NCBI GenBank assembly: GCA_964572845.1
Contig: CAZNFX010000006.1
Coordinates: 62,001 to 126,000 of the forward strand
DNA length: 64,000 nt
Reading direction: 5' to 3'
Origin: Bin55 sp964572845
GTDB lineage: Bacteria > Pseudomonadota > Gammaproteobacteria > Pseudomonadales > Azotimanducaceae
The notes beneath the pieces are model-generated. The model worked only from the letters and a program-made list of their open reading frames with translations. It made no database searches and was not told the DNA's origin. This document shows, in pieces, positions 26,947-37,600 of this stretch (within the stretch, counting starts at the first letter, position 1; the number at the start of each line of letters is the position of its first letter). Both the position numbers and the translations under genes were made by a program.

Positions 26947-28170
26947 TTACACAAACGTGTGGAGTCCGGGAAGAATGATCACGTTGACCGACTCACCTTG
27001 CCGCAAAGCTCCCCGGTGCGTTGGAACTTCGATCAGACAGTTGCACTGGTAGAACGAAGCTAATCTGTTGGAACTTTGATCGCCTGTCTGGGCAACATGG
27101 AGAACTCCGTCCATTGAGTGAAGTACACCTCTTTGATATTCGCGTCGTCCCGAACGATGCTGGATGTCCGATGAGAGTGTGGCCGCAAATGTCGTAGGTT
27201 TGCGCCAGGGCAGGCCAGAGAGCGTGTCGATAGTAGGCGCTACAAACAACAGATACGTAACGATTGTCGAAACCGGATTGCCCGGCAGACCAAAGAACAA
27301 ACTGTCGTCGACGTTTCCAACCGCGAGAGGTTTGCCCGGTTTCAGCGCAATGTTCCAAAACTCGAGCTTCCCGATTTCCTCAATTACTGGTCGCACCAAA
27401 TCGGTGTCCCCGACTGAGACGCCCCCGCTTGCAATGATTAGGTCAACATGAGGTGCAATCGTGCGAATGGCTTGTCTGATGGCTGGCTTGTTGTCCTTGA
27501 GTTGTCCTAGGTCCGTTACGGAGACGCGCTTGGACTTCAATAGCATCGCAAGGGACATTCGGTTGGATTCGTAAATCTGACCGTGTTCGAGCTCTTCACC
27601 CGGATCACGAAGTTCATCGCCTGTCGAGAAAATGGCGACTCTTAACTTTCGTACTACATTGACCTCTGAAATTCCGCAAGCTGCGAACCAGCCGATGGTG
27701 AAGGGAGTGAGTAGTTCTCCGGTGTTCGCCAGCCGGTCGCCCATTCTGATGTCCATTCCCTTCTTGCGAATGTTGTCTCCAGAATTGACGCCTTCGCTCA
27801 ATACGATCGAGTCGCCTTCTTTGAAAGTTTGCTCCTGAATGGCAACTGCTGTGGTACCCGATGGTATAGCTGCCCCTGTAAAGATGCGGCAGGCCTCCCC
27901 GTGATTGAGGGGTTCTGTGAAAGGGTGCCCGGCAAGGGATTCGCCAACAACTCGAAACTGTTCACCAGTATCCGCGGTTTGGGAAGCGGAAAGCGCATAG
28001 CCGTCCATAGCGGAACTGTCGAATGGGGGGAGATCAATTGGTGCTGTAACGGGCCACGCCAGCGACCGCCCCAAAGCTTCAGATATTGGAATAGACTCGT
28101 ACTCGTCGATGGTTTTAATCAACGCACGCAGTTTTTTTTGTGCGTCATCGACGGTTAACATACGGGCCAT
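26947..28170 (-). CDS. moeA: Molybdopterin molybdenumtransferase MoeA
   Basis: 407 aa. MoeA inserts molybdate into adenylylated molybdopterin. Features are the PPFDSSAMDGYAL start region, the MPT-binding core ASGGVSVGDTDLVRP, KPGKPLAVG, and FGLPGNPVST. Usual length. The ATG at 28170 lies in CATG and overlaps the tsaB start; an ATG three codons inside is an alternative. Other molybdenum-cofactor genes are not nearby. Its presence implies a molybdoenzyme in the genome (inference). Confidence 0.94.
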   Translation of the reverse strand: MARMLTVDDAQKKLRALIKTIDEYESIPISEALGRSLAWPVTAPIDLPPFDSSAMDGYALSASQTADTGEQFRVVGESLAGHPFTEPLNHGEACRIFTGAAIPSGTTAVAIQEQTFKEGDSIVLSEGVNSGDNIRKKGMDIRMGDRLANTGELLTPFTIGWFAACGISEVNVVRKLRVAIFSTGDELRDPGEELEHGQIYESNRMSLAMLLKSKRVSVTDLGQLKDNKPAIRQAIRTIAPHVDLIIASGGVSVGDTDLVRPVIEEIGKLEFWNIALKPGKPLAVGNVDDSLFFGLPGNPVSTIVTYLLFVAPTIDTLSGLPWRKPTTFAATLSSDIQHRSGRREYQRGVLHSMDGVLHVAQTGDQSSNRLASFYQCNCLIEVPTHRGALRQGESVNVIILPGLHTFV

Positions 28171-28774
28171 GAATACGGTTCTCGCTCTTGAGACTACGTC
28201 AGAAATCTGTTCCGTAGCGCTCGGCTACGGGCGCAATATCTTAGCGGAAAGTTGCATCGCCCCACGTCGCCACAATGAATTGATTTTGGCGATGGTCGAC
28301 CGGTTGGTGGATGCATTAGAAAGTGGGCGAGGCAGTCTGGAACTGGTGACGTTTTCCTGTGGACCGGGTTCCTTTACCGGCGTAAGATTGGGAGCAGCAA
28401 TTGCTCAGGGGATTGCACAGGGATTGGGTATTAGCGTCATTCCCGTACCGACGTCTGATGCATTCGCATCTCGAGTTAGAAGACTGAATCCAAGCTTGTC
28501 GAAGTTTGCAGTACAACGCAAGTCTCACAAGGGAAAGGCATATGTCGCTCAATACCGGATCGTTGACGACAATTGCGAATGCGTTGCACCAGACCGATTG
28601 ATGGACGTTGAGCGGATCGAGTCGCTTGATCATGTTGTGAGCGATGAGAGTCTGAGAGTTTCCGCCGAAGACGTCCTAAGTGTGGCTCTTCAGCGTCGTG
28701 ATTCTCAAGTTGCTCCGCAGTCGGCGTTGCCGCAACTGATAGAGGGCGACACTCCCTACAAAGCGAACGCCTAG
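28169..28774 (+). CDS. tsaB: tRNA threonylcarbamoyladenosine modification protein TsaB
   Basis: 201 aa from ATG 28169, the start that gives the canonical opening NTVLALETTSEICSVAL. TsaB is the non-catalytic partner of TsaD in making t6A37 of ANN-decoding tRNAs. GPGSFTGVRLGAAIAQG is the family signature. An in-frame ATG at 28109 would add 20 uncharacteristic residues inside moeA and is rejected. The C-terminal half is shorter than usual (about 230 aa in Escherichia coli). It is divergent from moeA with overlapping start codons and precedes rsmJ by 37 bp. Confidence 0.92.
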   Translation: MNTVLALETTSEICSVALGYGRNILAESCIAPRRHNELILAMVDRLVDALESGRGSLELVTFSCGPGSFTGVRLGAAIAQGIAQGLGISVIPVPTSDAFASRVRRLNPSLSKFAVQRKSHKGKAYVAQYRIVDDNCECVAPDRLMDVERIESLDHVVSDESLRVSAEDVLSVALQRRDSQVAPQSALPQLIEGDTPYKANA

Positions 28775-28811
28775 AAATGCATCAAGTAGCTTCTCTGTCT
28801 GCACGCACGAG

Positions 28812-29543
28812 GTGAGTCCAACGCCCAACTCAACCAAAGCACCTATTTACCTTGAAGGTTCCGATTCACAAGGACTAGAACTGGCGCATCGTTTCGATCT
28901 GACCGTAGTCAACCGTGACAACGCTCCGGACGAATGGCATTTGGTCGTTGACGACGGTGTCCTAGCACTAGTAAAGCCAGGAGATCATCCGTTCAAATTG
29001 TCAGAGGATGACATCCACCAACGCCTGGAAGGCGCCCGAGTGTCGCCATTGGCCAGGGCTTGCGCTGCTAACGGAAAACCTCGAATATTGGATGGTCTAG
29101 GAGGCTGGGGAATCGATGCGTTGGTTCTAAGTTCAATGGGCTGTCGCGTGACGCTAATCGAGATAAATCCGTTGATTTGCGCGATGGCAAGGGACTTTTG
29201 CCACAGGCTCGGACGATCTATGGAAGTGGTGTGCGCGGATGTTGTGGAGTATCTGAAGTCCTGTACCGATTGTTTCGACGTAGTGTACTTGGACCCGGTA
29301 TTTCCGCCTCACCCGACGACAGCTTTACCAGCCAGACGCATGCAAGTGTTGGAAGACTTGGCGAAGTCCGACACAAACCTAGGCAGGCTATTTGAACTGT
29401 CGCAAGAACATGCGTCGAGTCGGGTGGTAATCAAGCACCGCAGGAATCAACCATCGGTAGTCACCAATCCCCACTGGCAGATTGGAAGTAGAACCGTGAG
29501 GTTCGACGTTTATGGCCGACGAGCAGGTTCGAATCCGCAGTGA
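28812..29543 (+). CDS. rsmJ: 16S rRNA m2G1516 methyltransferase RsmJ
   Basis: 243 aa, GTG start. RsmJ methylates 16S rRNA G1516 with S-adenosylmethionine. The SAM-binding Rossmann motif is LDGLGGWGIDALVLSSMG, the acidic strand end is LIEINP, and the DPVFPP motif with following PARRMQVLEDL matches RsmJ. Length is normal. It follows tsaB closely and is probably co-transcribed. The next gene is 69 bp away and unrelated. Confidence 0.92.
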   Translation: MSPTPNSTKAPIYLEGSDSQGLELAHRFDLTVVNRDNAPDEWHLVVDDGVLALVKPGDHPFKLSEDDIHQRLEGARVSPLARACAANGKPRILDGLGGWGIDALVLSSMGCRVTLIEINPLICAMARDFCHRLGRSMEVVCADVVEYLKSCTDCFDVVYLDPVFPPHPTTALPARRMQVLEDLAKSDTNLGRLFELSQEHASSRVVIKHRRNQPSVVTNPHWQIGSRTVRFDVYGRRAGSNPQ

Positions 29544-29612
29544 ATCGTCAAGGTGGAAAATTGAGCTAATATTTTGATCTCAAAGCAATTCTCCATTGCA
29601 TAATCAGAGTAG

Positions 29613-31379
29613 ATGGCAACTTCCACTCCAAACCGGTTTCAGCACAACGTGCGCTACTCTCTAGCCGGATTTGCCGTAGCGCTTGCAATCGTTGGATTGG
29701 CCACTTTGGTTTATGTTGGGATCCGCAATGACGCCATTGATCGGAAAGTAGAACCTTCTGATCTCTTGATTCCCGCAAGCGACAGAGACCGATCGACCGC
29801 GAACGGCCAAACGTCCGTTCTGGGCTCCGAGCTGAATGTTGAATCCCTCTTGCGACTAAGCCAATTTGGTAGGTCGGCCATGCTGCACGAGTTCCTAAGA
29901 GAGAGGAGTGCCGACGAAGTGGTTCAAGTGCTTCAGAGTGCCGAAGAGCTCAATCCTGCAAGATTGCGCAGTGAAATTCAAGTGGCGGGAATTCGTCGAC
30001 TTGCGCAGCTTGATCCAGAGCAAGCCGTTGCTTTGGCCGACTCATTTACATCGCCAATTCGCAAGACCATGATGCACGTCTTGTTTAACGAGTGGTCGAT
30101 ATCAGAATTGCAATTGGCAGTTGAACATGCCTCTGGTCTTGACAGCATGGATCGAAGAAACGCTCTAGACGGTGTTCTTGATTCCAGAACAGATCTATCT
30201 GACGGCGATCGTCTAGACATTGCCCGAACTCTTGGCCATGAGCAGGCATTTCTCGACGCTGATGCTCTCCGTTTGGCTAGAACGTCGATTGGTGACCCCC
30301 AGGCCGCTTGGGAGGAGTTCATTAGTGACCACAGTGGGGATGTCGACGCATTGAGCGACGCCCAGCTGACTCTTTTGCGACACATAACAACCTCTTGGGT
30401 GGAGAAGGGTGAGGAGTTGAAATTCTCCGGAGATGTAACGTTGGGTGTCGCGGCTGCTACAAATGTGGCCTTGCGCAATGACAGAGGAAATGGCTCGGCA
30501 GTACAACTGCTACTCGAGACTTGGGCTCGAAGCAATCCCCACAGTGCACTGCGACTTGCAAAGGCAATTCAAAATGCGGAGTTTTCCACACGAATGCAGG
30601 AGGCCGTCATTTCAACATGGATCGAAGTTGATTCGAGTGGCCTTATAGATGCATTGGAGAGCATCCCAGTGGTTCAGAGGGATGGGATTCAGCAACAAGC
30701 TCTTCTCGCGTTGGCAGACCAGGATCCCACTGCAGCTGCTATGCATCTTGGAAGCATTGCTGATGAAGAAGCCAAGTCGACCGTAGCCACAAGCATTGTG
30801 TTGAGTCTAGCTCGCACAGATCCTCAATCCGCATACGAGTGGCTACAGAGCGATCCAGAGATTGAGGAGATGCGAAGTGGACTCATTCGCAGTCTGGTGG
30901 TCGATGTCACGGGAAGAAATCCGCAATTAGCTCTGAAATGGGCTCTCGACGAATCCCCCTCAACCAGAGGGTGGGGTCTTGAGCAGTCGGTCATTTCTGA
31001 GTTGGCCTCATTGGGAAGATATGACGAGGCGATTGAGATGGTTCCCAAGGCACGAGACGTAGAAAATCAAGAGTGGTCGTACGTGTGGATTGGAAACGTT
31101 CTCGTAACAAGAGGCAAAGGTGACAAAGCACTGCAACTCTTAGAGGAAATGCCTGAGAAATTCCACAACCTGTATCTAGCTCAGGTCACGAGCAATTGGG
31201 CCAACGTGGAAGCCGACATCATCTACGAGAACTTCGCTAACCTCCCATCAGACGAGGTCAAGGAGCAGGTGGCTGCAGCACTGTTACAGCAAAACACCTT
31301 TCTGCATGTGTTAACGAAAGAGCAGCTTCTAAGCATTAAAGACCACATCCCTGAGTTTTTTCACCAATTGTTGGACTAA
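29613..31379 (+). CDS. Membrane-anchored helical-repeat protein, paralog 1
   Basis: 588 aa, no named family. One N-terminal membrane helix lies at about residues 17-37 (SLAGFAVALAIVGLATLVYVG), so the rest is probably periplasmic. A long alpha-helical region carries repeats of roughly 30-35 residues centred on xDPxxA: LDPEQAV, SNPHSAL, QDPTAAA, TDPQSAY, RNPQLAL. This resembles HEAT/TPR-like solenoids and suggests a binding scaffold. It is clearly paralogous to the next gene, for example NEWSISEL against QEWSIANL and RTDLSDGDR against RIDLSDEER, and both end with a lysine/glutamate-rich helix. Function is unknown. Confidence 0.75.
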   Translation: MATSTPNRFQHNVRYSLAGFAVALAIVGLATLVYVGIRNDAIDRKVEPSDLLIPASDRDRSTANGQTSVLGSELNVESLLRLSQFGRSAMLHEFLRERSADEVVQVLQSAEELNPARLRSEIQVAGIRRLAQLDPEQAVALADSFTSPIRKTMMHVLFNEWSISELQLAVEHASGLDSMDRRNALDGVLDSRTDLSDGDRLDIARTLGHEQAFLDADALRLARTSIGDPQAAWEEFISDHSGDVDALSDAQLTLLRHITTSWVEKGEELKFSGDVTLGVAAATNVALRNDRGNGSAVQLLLETWARSNPHSALRLAKAIQNAEFSTRMQEAVISTWIEVDSSGLIDALESIPVVQRDGIQQQALLALADQDPTAAAMHLGSIADEEAKSTVATSIVLSLARTDPQSAYEWLQSDPEIEEMRSGLIRSLVVDVTGRNPQLALKWALDESPSTRGWGLEQSVISELASLGRYDEAIEMVPKARDVENQEWSYVWIGNVLVTRGKGDKALQLLEEMPEKFHNLYLAQVTSNWANVEADIIYENFANLPSDEVKEQVAAALLQQNTFLHVLTKEQLLSIKDHIPEFFHQLLD

Positions 31380-31446
31380 TGCAAACAATCAGCAGGATCC
31401 TCAAGCACTTTCGGGCGATCAAGTTGAGATGTCCACGACTGTTTAG

Positions 31447-33321
31447 ATGTCCTTTGGACGAAATGAGTCTCTTGCACACATGACACCTAAATACGAGCTT
31501 GGAAGATCGTGGAGAGTGCTTCCACTCCTGATTGGCCTTCTGGTTGGGTTGGCCATAGCTGGCGTTGGTGCTCTTCTCTTTCTCGTCCAGACATCCCCAG
31601 AATCAGCGGGTTCGCGTGAGTTTGCGCATGATGGGTCTACATCAGAGGGCACACAAAATGGCGATAGACTGACTGAAGATATGTCCCTTAGATCCATTGA
31701 CAGCCTAAGTGAACTCGAAGCATATCTTGGGTCAATGAGTACATTCGAACGGTCCATGGGCTTGCAAGAATTTGTCTCGCAATTAGGTTTGTCGCAGTTG
31801 ACCCGCCTGCGCAAGGAAGCAGACGGAACGAATACCCCAAGCTTTCTTAACCAATTTGAGGAAGCGGTTACAAGGAATATTGCGCTTGTTGATCCAAGAG
31901 GCGCACTAACTATATCGTACAGCGGCACGGAAGAACGACGCAATCGACATGTGTCAATCGTATTTCAGGAGTGGTCGATCGCTAACTTGGATGCAGCGAT
32001 AGCACACGCAAGTACATTCTCGGGGTCTATGCGGAACGCTGCGCTTGAGGGAATCCTGCGTTCACGAATCGACCTCTCTGACGAAGAACGACAGGAAATT
32101 GCCCGAGGTCTTGGCAACGAGCAATTCGCTCTCGATCAGCAGGCAATTGCCAGCTTGAACGATTCGTTGCCGGATCCTGAAGAACGATGGAGCGAATTTC
32201 TTTCTTTTCACGGGTCCAAAATCGAACAGCTAAGTCAAGTGCAGCAAGACCTCTTGGTAGACATCGCTCACTCATGGATTGAACAACGTGGTTTCGTCGA
32301 GGCGATCAATGGCATTAGCAATGCCACGAACAACTACGACGACTCGGTAGCCATAGTTGGGTTGCTGCTTCAAGAAGTGATAAGCAAGGATCCCCGTCTT
32401 GGACTCGGCATGGCCGCACAGATGAGCTCGGAAGTCCGATCCATCATCGTGAATGGGTTGGGCATCTGGGCTAAACAGGATCCCGAGAGCGCAATGGAGA
32501 TTGCCTCCCTGATGGAGAGCGATGGAGCCCGTCTAATGTTGCGACGAGCTGCAATTGGAGCATGGATGAAGGTTGACCCTCGAGCAGTGGTGGACGCTAA
32601 GGAACGATTGCCTGAAGTACTTCACCCATGGATCGAACAGGCTGCTTTGCTTAGTATGGGTCGCACCTCCCCGGCATCCGTACCCCAATACCTCCCAGGC
32701 ATCAAGAATGAAACGACGAAAGAGATAGTTGCAACTAATCTTGCGACGAATTGGGCGCGCGAGGATCCGATGGCTGTGTTCGAGTGGGCAATGTCTGATC
32801 CAGAGATAGAAAAGTGGCAGCACAGTGTCTTGCGCGACGCCTTTGCCAATTTGGCTAAACAAGATCCTGAGAAGGCATTTCGACTGGCACTTGAACAGCC
32901 TGCCATGTACGAATCAGTGGGTTGGGAAGCGTCGGTTGTCGATATCGTAGCGATGAGCGACTTGGACTCTGCCATGTCGATGCTAGACCGTGTGCGAAAT
33001 GACGAAACGCGAGAAGAGACACTTACATGGATTGGTCAGTCGTTCATGAACAGTGGTCAATACGACCGCGCACTGGAGTGGTCGGAGAAATTGAAGGAGG
33101 AATCACGTACGGACTTCTTGACTCGAATGTTCTGGCAATTTCCACTCACAAATGAAGATATCCACAAGAGTGCGCTTGACCGATTGCCTACTGAAGAACT
33201 TAAGGAGGAAGCAGCCAAGACTCTGCTAACAAGGAACGAGTGGGACAAGAAGCTGACCCCGAAACAGATTGAGGAACTAAATCAATACGTTTCGGAGGAG
33301 ACTTCAAACGCCTCGGAGTAG
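31447..33321 (+). CDS. Membrane-anchored helical-repeat protein, paralog 2
   Basis: 624 aa. A membrane helix spans about residues 27-49 (VLPLLIGLLVGLAIAGVGAL), followed by a serine-rich linker and a helical solenoid with the same xDPxxA repeats: VDPRGAL, KDPRLGL, QDPESAM, VDPRAVV, EDPMAVF, QDPEKAF. The similarity to the preceding gene runs along most of the length, which indicates tandem duplication with strong divergence. It starts 67 bp after paralog 1 and a second ATG (31480) is possible. Probably periplasmic-facing. Partner and function are unknown; the secreted 228-aa protein and the ABC-2 fusion that follow on the same strand are candidate partners by position only. Confidence 0.75.
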   Translation: MSFGRNESLAHMTPKYELGRSWRVLPLLIGLLVGLAIAGVGALLFLVQTSPESAGSREFAHDGSTSEGTQNGDRLTEDMSLRSIDSLSELEAYLGSMSTFERSMGLQEFVSQLGLSQLTRLRKEADGTNTPSFLNQFEEAVTRNIALVDPRGALTISYSGTEERRNRHVSIVFQEWSIANLDAAIAHASTFSGSMRNAALEGILRSRIDLSDEERQEIARGLGNEQFALDQQAIASLNDSLPDPEERWSEFLSFHGSKIEQLSQVQQDLLVDIAHSWIEQRGFVEAINGISNATNNYDDSVAIVGLLLQEVISKDPRLGLGMAAQMSSEVRSIIVNGLGIWAKQDPESAMEIASLMESDGARLMLRRAAIGAWMKVDPRAVVDAKERLPEVLHPWIEQAALLSMGRTSPASVPQYLPGIKNETTKEIVATNLATNWAREDPMAVFEWAMSDPEIEKWQHSVLRDAFANLAKQDPEKAFRLALEQPAMYESVGWEASVVDIVAMSDLDSAMSMLDRVRNDETREETLTWIGQSFMNSGQYDRALEWSEKLKEESRTDFLTRMFWQFPLTNEDIHKSALDRLPTEELKEEAAKTLLTRNEWDKKLTPKQIEELNQYVSEETSNASE

Positions 33322-33436
33322 ATGGTTGAATCGACCGCAAGTTCGAGAAACTCAGCAGGCCGCGTCTATGCTATTCTGAAACCGTAACCACACGTGGCAC
33401 ATCTAATACCAAGGATCTCTCAAGGGTAGAGACATC

Positions 33437-34123
33437 ATGGAGTCTGAAATGAGGAAAACTTTAGGCACTGCATTGTTTATTTGCAGTTTGGCATGGTGCA
33501 CAAGCGCAATGTGTGAAGAGAAGCAACTGGATCCTGGAGTGATCAACAGTTGGATGCGTTCGGCGATATATTCGGACACTAGTGACACCGAAGTCAAGAG
33601 AGTCATTCACAACAAGTCAATGGAGAATTGGGAAAGTAGTTCGAGTATGGACCATGTCAGGTACGAGGTTACAAATGCCAATTGCCAGAGGACGCTAATG
33701 TTTTATGTGACGGACGCACAAGGTAAGTCCTACTTTGACGATTGGATCAAACTTATCGAAGACGATCAGTCGCGAGAGTCAACACAACTCACAAAACCAA
33801 AGGTCTTTGTTAGAGCTTACCGGGAAGGTGCGGCTGTGAGTGAATTCCCAATTTTGGACTTGGAGGTCGAGTACCAAGTTAGGGATGGATTGCCGGTATT
33901 GGTTGCTTCAAATCAAATGGACGTAAAGCGCACTCTCGAAGAACTTGGGCGCGGCGCCCGTGCAAGAGTTCGCGTGGATGCATTTGATGGAAGGCATATA
34001 TTCAGGGTGAATCTAAGAGGATTCACCGACATGGTAAAGTGGTCCGACGCACATTGCCCCGACGACAATGGAGAAGTGGAACAGGACAAGAAAGACTCGG
34101 TACTGTCCCCCGCATCGTCGTAG
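33437..34123 (+). CDS. Secreted hypothetical protein, 228 aa
   Basis: No family recognised. It has a signal peptide (TLGTALFICSLAWCTSAMC) with cleavage near residue 26, then a mostly polar mature part with two late cysteines (NANCQR, DAHCPDD) that may form a disulfide. Start is uncertain: ATG 33437, or ATG 33449, which has GGAG (33439-33442) 6 nt upstream and gives 224 aa. The C-terminus is charged and serine-rich. It follows the two helical-repeat genes by 115 bp on the same strand and precedes the plsB remnant. Periplasmic location is likely. Confidence 0.6.
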   Translation: MESEMRKTLGTALFICSLAWCTSAMCEEKQLDPGVINSWMRSAIYSDTSDTEVKRVIHNKSMENWESSSSMDHVRYEVTNANCQRTLMFYVTDAQGKSYFDDWIKLIEDDQSRESTQLTKPKVFVRAYREGAAVSEFPILDLEVEYQVRDGLPVLVASNQMDVKRTLEELGRGARARVRVDAFDGRHIFRVNLRGFTDMVKWSDAHCPDDNGEVEQDKKDSVLSPASS

Positions 34124-34276
34124 CCCAATAATGTTGCTATGCAACCTTGGAGGGGAGTCGCATCGTGTCTTGCGTTTAACCTCGACTCCGATCAACCCTG
34201 ACGGGTACCCCAAGTTTGGACGTCGTATTTGGCACGACATTGCTTCGTCGTAAGTGGCTGCATCTGTATCTTTGCT

Positions 34277-34610
34277 TTAGATAGGAGCTACCTATCGATC
34301 GACCATTTCGCGATGGTCAATCTGAAAGACAATTTGGGTTTGCTCAAGCACGTTCTGTGTGCGGATGCGCGGGCAAACTTTACCTCTTCACTTCAGCTTG
34401 TGATTTCTTGACTAACAATCGTTGTTAGGACAAGATTGAGGAAATCAAGGTCAAGCAATGATTGAGATTCAATCGAATTGCACCGCAACGTGTGTGCCCT
34501 CTGATCGAAGTTAGTTCGGCGCAATTGAAGGGATGCTAACAACCAGATCAGTGCCAACCGTAACGAATTCTCGCCTGTAGCATCTAGTTGTAAGACCCGC
34601 AGCTTCAGAT
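34277..34610 (-). pseudogene. Decayed 3' fragment of a second plsB
   Basis: The minus strand here is homologous to the 3' end of the intact plsB (38307-40715). One frame reads LLDLDFLNLVLTTIVSQEI, matching FIDLEFFNRVTTTMISQGI of PlsB, then stops. After a frameshift, VLEQTQIVFQIDHREMV matches VLEQAETVFPIDYRQMV, then stops. The DNA similarity is also visible on the plus strand (GATCGACCATTT against GCTGGACCATTT, and CTCAAGCACG against TTCAAGCACG). Only about the last 110 codons are left, with no start. It lies between the secreted 228-aa gene and the ABC-2 fusion gene, about 3.7 kb from the intact copy. The 5' limit near 34610 is approximate. Confidence 0.8.
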
Positions 34611-34679
34611 TGCAGCACAAGTCTCGATGTTGAAATGCGGCTACTTCGCGTTAGGATCAGCCGCCCGTAGGAGAACACC

Positions 34680-37600
34680 ATGAAACTCTTTGGATTGTGG
34701 GCTCTTGCTTCTGCTGAAGTACGGTCTTGTCTACGTCTTGTGCGAACTTGGGTTTTTGTGGGGTTAGCGTTGATCCAGAGTCTAGCCTCTTGGATCATGC
34801 AATCGCTAGAGCACCTTGGGAATTCTTCCCAGAGTCCAGTAGCAAGTTTGGATTCGCCCCGCTACATGATGGCAGCAATTGGAGCACAGATGCTGTTCGT
34901 GTTCTGCATTGGAATCGTCTTCTTAGCATTCGATGTGCGAACAAGAGACGTACGAGACCGAATCGGCGAAGTCATGGATACCCGACCAGTCTCCAATCTT
35001 GAGTTGCTTATTGGTCGATTGATAGGTGTTGTAGTCATTTTGGCGACTCCTGCATTTGCAGTTGTTCTGTTCATGTTCATCTTTGGTTGGGTTGCCGAAT
35101 CTATTGGTGCTCCGTTCGGCAGTCTGATCGAACCGATTAGCCTGTTTTCGTTTCTCATATGGGATCTAGTTCCCAATCTTCTCTTGTGGGGATCTCTTAC
35201 CTACTTTCTAGCCATTGTTCTGCGATACCGCTTGTTGGTAGCGGTTGTTGCCTTTTCATTGATGCTCGGAGTTTTCTATCTGATGAGAAATCTTCCGTCA
35301 GACGTGGCAGCCGCTTTGGCAATTCGAGGTCTAGCTGTTTACCCCTCAGAATTAGCCTCTAGTTTCGCGTCGTTCAACACAATCGCTATGAGGCTCGTTC
35401 TATTGCTTGTTTCGGGTGGATTGCTGGCCATTGCTGCTGGATTGCACCCAAGAGTCGAGCGAAAAGAGCTGCGAACACCTCAATTGGCTAGTGGTATAGC
35501 ACTAGTTGCGATTGCGTTTTGTGGAACTTTCGGACTTTTCCAGGTTGTTCACAACGAGAGGCTGCAGTTCGCACGGTGGGTCGAAATACATGCCGAGCAT
35601 CAAACCCACACATCGACAGATATCCAAGCTATTTCAGGCAAAGTCGACTTAAGACCAGGAAAAAGTGTAGATCTAGACGTGACCCTCACTTTGAACTCGG
35701 GTGAGGTCAATGTTGGCGACGAGTGGCTCATGTCATTGAACCCCGGCTATCACATAAAAGAACTGCATGTAGACGGAGAACCAACAGGCGGCTACAAATT
35801 TGTCGATGGATTGCTGGCAATTCCAAAAACTGCCTCCATCAAGGAAACGTCAACTGTAAGAATCATTGCCAGTGGAATGCCGAATGGTCGGTTTGCATAC
35901 CTTGATAGTGCTATTGATCCCGCGCATCCCGAAGCGGGCCGGCAAGTGCAGGAGTTGTTCCAACTAGGACAGAAGTCCTACATTCAACATTCTCAGTTTA
36001 TCGCCTTAATGCCGGGAGTGCATTGGCTGCCGTCCTCGGGATCAGCGTTTGGAACTACCGAATGGGATGCATACGGCAACGATTTCTATGAATTGAACCT
36101 TGAGGTTACAGCACCAAAAGGATGGACTCTTGCAGGACCTGGTAGGCGCATAGTGGAGACAGAAGACACAAGAACCCGTTTCCACTTCAATCCAGATGTT
36201 CCCATACGAGATCTTGCTTTGGTTGGTTCGAAGTTCGACCGTTTCTCAACCACAGTGCAAGGCATTGAATTTGAGCTCTTGTTTAGCAGGAAGCACAGCA
36301 GATTTCTGCGTGTACTTGAAGACATTGGTCCAGCACTGAATGAAAGGATTGAAGAGCGAGTGATGGAATGGAACCGTGCTGGAATTGAATATCCGTTTGA
36401 GACACTGTCATTTGTAGAAGTGCCCGTAACACTAAGAGTCTTTGGTGGCGGATGGCGAATGGACAGCGTATTTGCGCACCCCGGGATTCTTCTTTTGCGC
36501 GAATCGGGACTGCCGATTGCTCGATTCGACAACGTTCTCAAGAACATGCCGGACGACATTGCGGAGTCTGACGAAAAGCGTAGCGAATACATTCTCGAAA
36601 GCGTTTCCCAATTCTTCAAGAACGATCAAACCGGAGGAAACCCGCTAGCAAATGTGTCAAAGAACTTTGTGCTCTATCAATCGATGGCTCGAGAGAATGG
36701 CGCAATTGCCATCAATTACTTCATAAACGAGCTCTCAAAACTTATCGTCACCGGGACCGACGAGCACTCGCTTTTTTCTATATATGTTGCACTGAATCCC
36801 TACGAGAACTTTGGCAGTAGGGCGGTTATTTCCTTCGACAGCAACTTTGCTGCTGCATCGATGAACTGGCACGAAGGATTTACAAACAGACCTGCTGTGT
36901 GGGAACGATTGTCAGAGACTGCCCTTTCAGGAATCGATCATAACGATGAACCTGACATAGTGAGTCGCATCCTCTTTCTTCGTACGAATGCCCTTGCGCA
37001 TCAAACTCTTGAGCACTATGGCATTGAGAAATCTGGTGCATTTCTATCGGAACTGTTGCAGCGGCACAGGGGCTCTACCTTTACACGCAACGAGTTCTTT
37101 GAGACCGCACGCGACGTTGAGATCGACTTCGGTAGCATTGCGGGAAATTGGCTTGACGGCAGGGGATTGCCAGGGTTCATTGTCGCCAATGCCAAGACTG
37201 AGCGCTTGAGAGACACTGAGTCCGGCGAGTCCGTTTATCAAACGAGCTTTACTCTCCGAAACGACGAGAGTGTTCCTGGTTTCGTGACGGTTTCCTACCA
37301 GAAGCTACCAGGAGATGGACGTGCTGGGACGATTCCTGCCATTCGTGTTGACGCGGAGACATCGTTGCGTGTAGCTTTCCAAGACTCCCAACCAACTGGG
37401 CACATTTGGATTGAACCGCAAGTATCCCTAAACCGCGGGTCCTTGCAGATTGCTGTTCCTCAACTCGAAGACTACGCGCCTACCGATTCACCAGTCCTTC
37501 CCCCCATCGCTGAGATCGACTGGCTACCTTCCCATGAAGAATCGGTCGTAGTCGACGATTTGGACGCCGGATTTAGCGTCGTAAACGGCGACAGCGAACA

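Noticed and set aside
34229..34411. Plus-strand 60-aa open frame before the ABC-2 fusion
   Set aside because: It is the reverse-strand shadow of the plsB remnant; the similar plus-strand frame at 38346 is a shadow of intact plsB.
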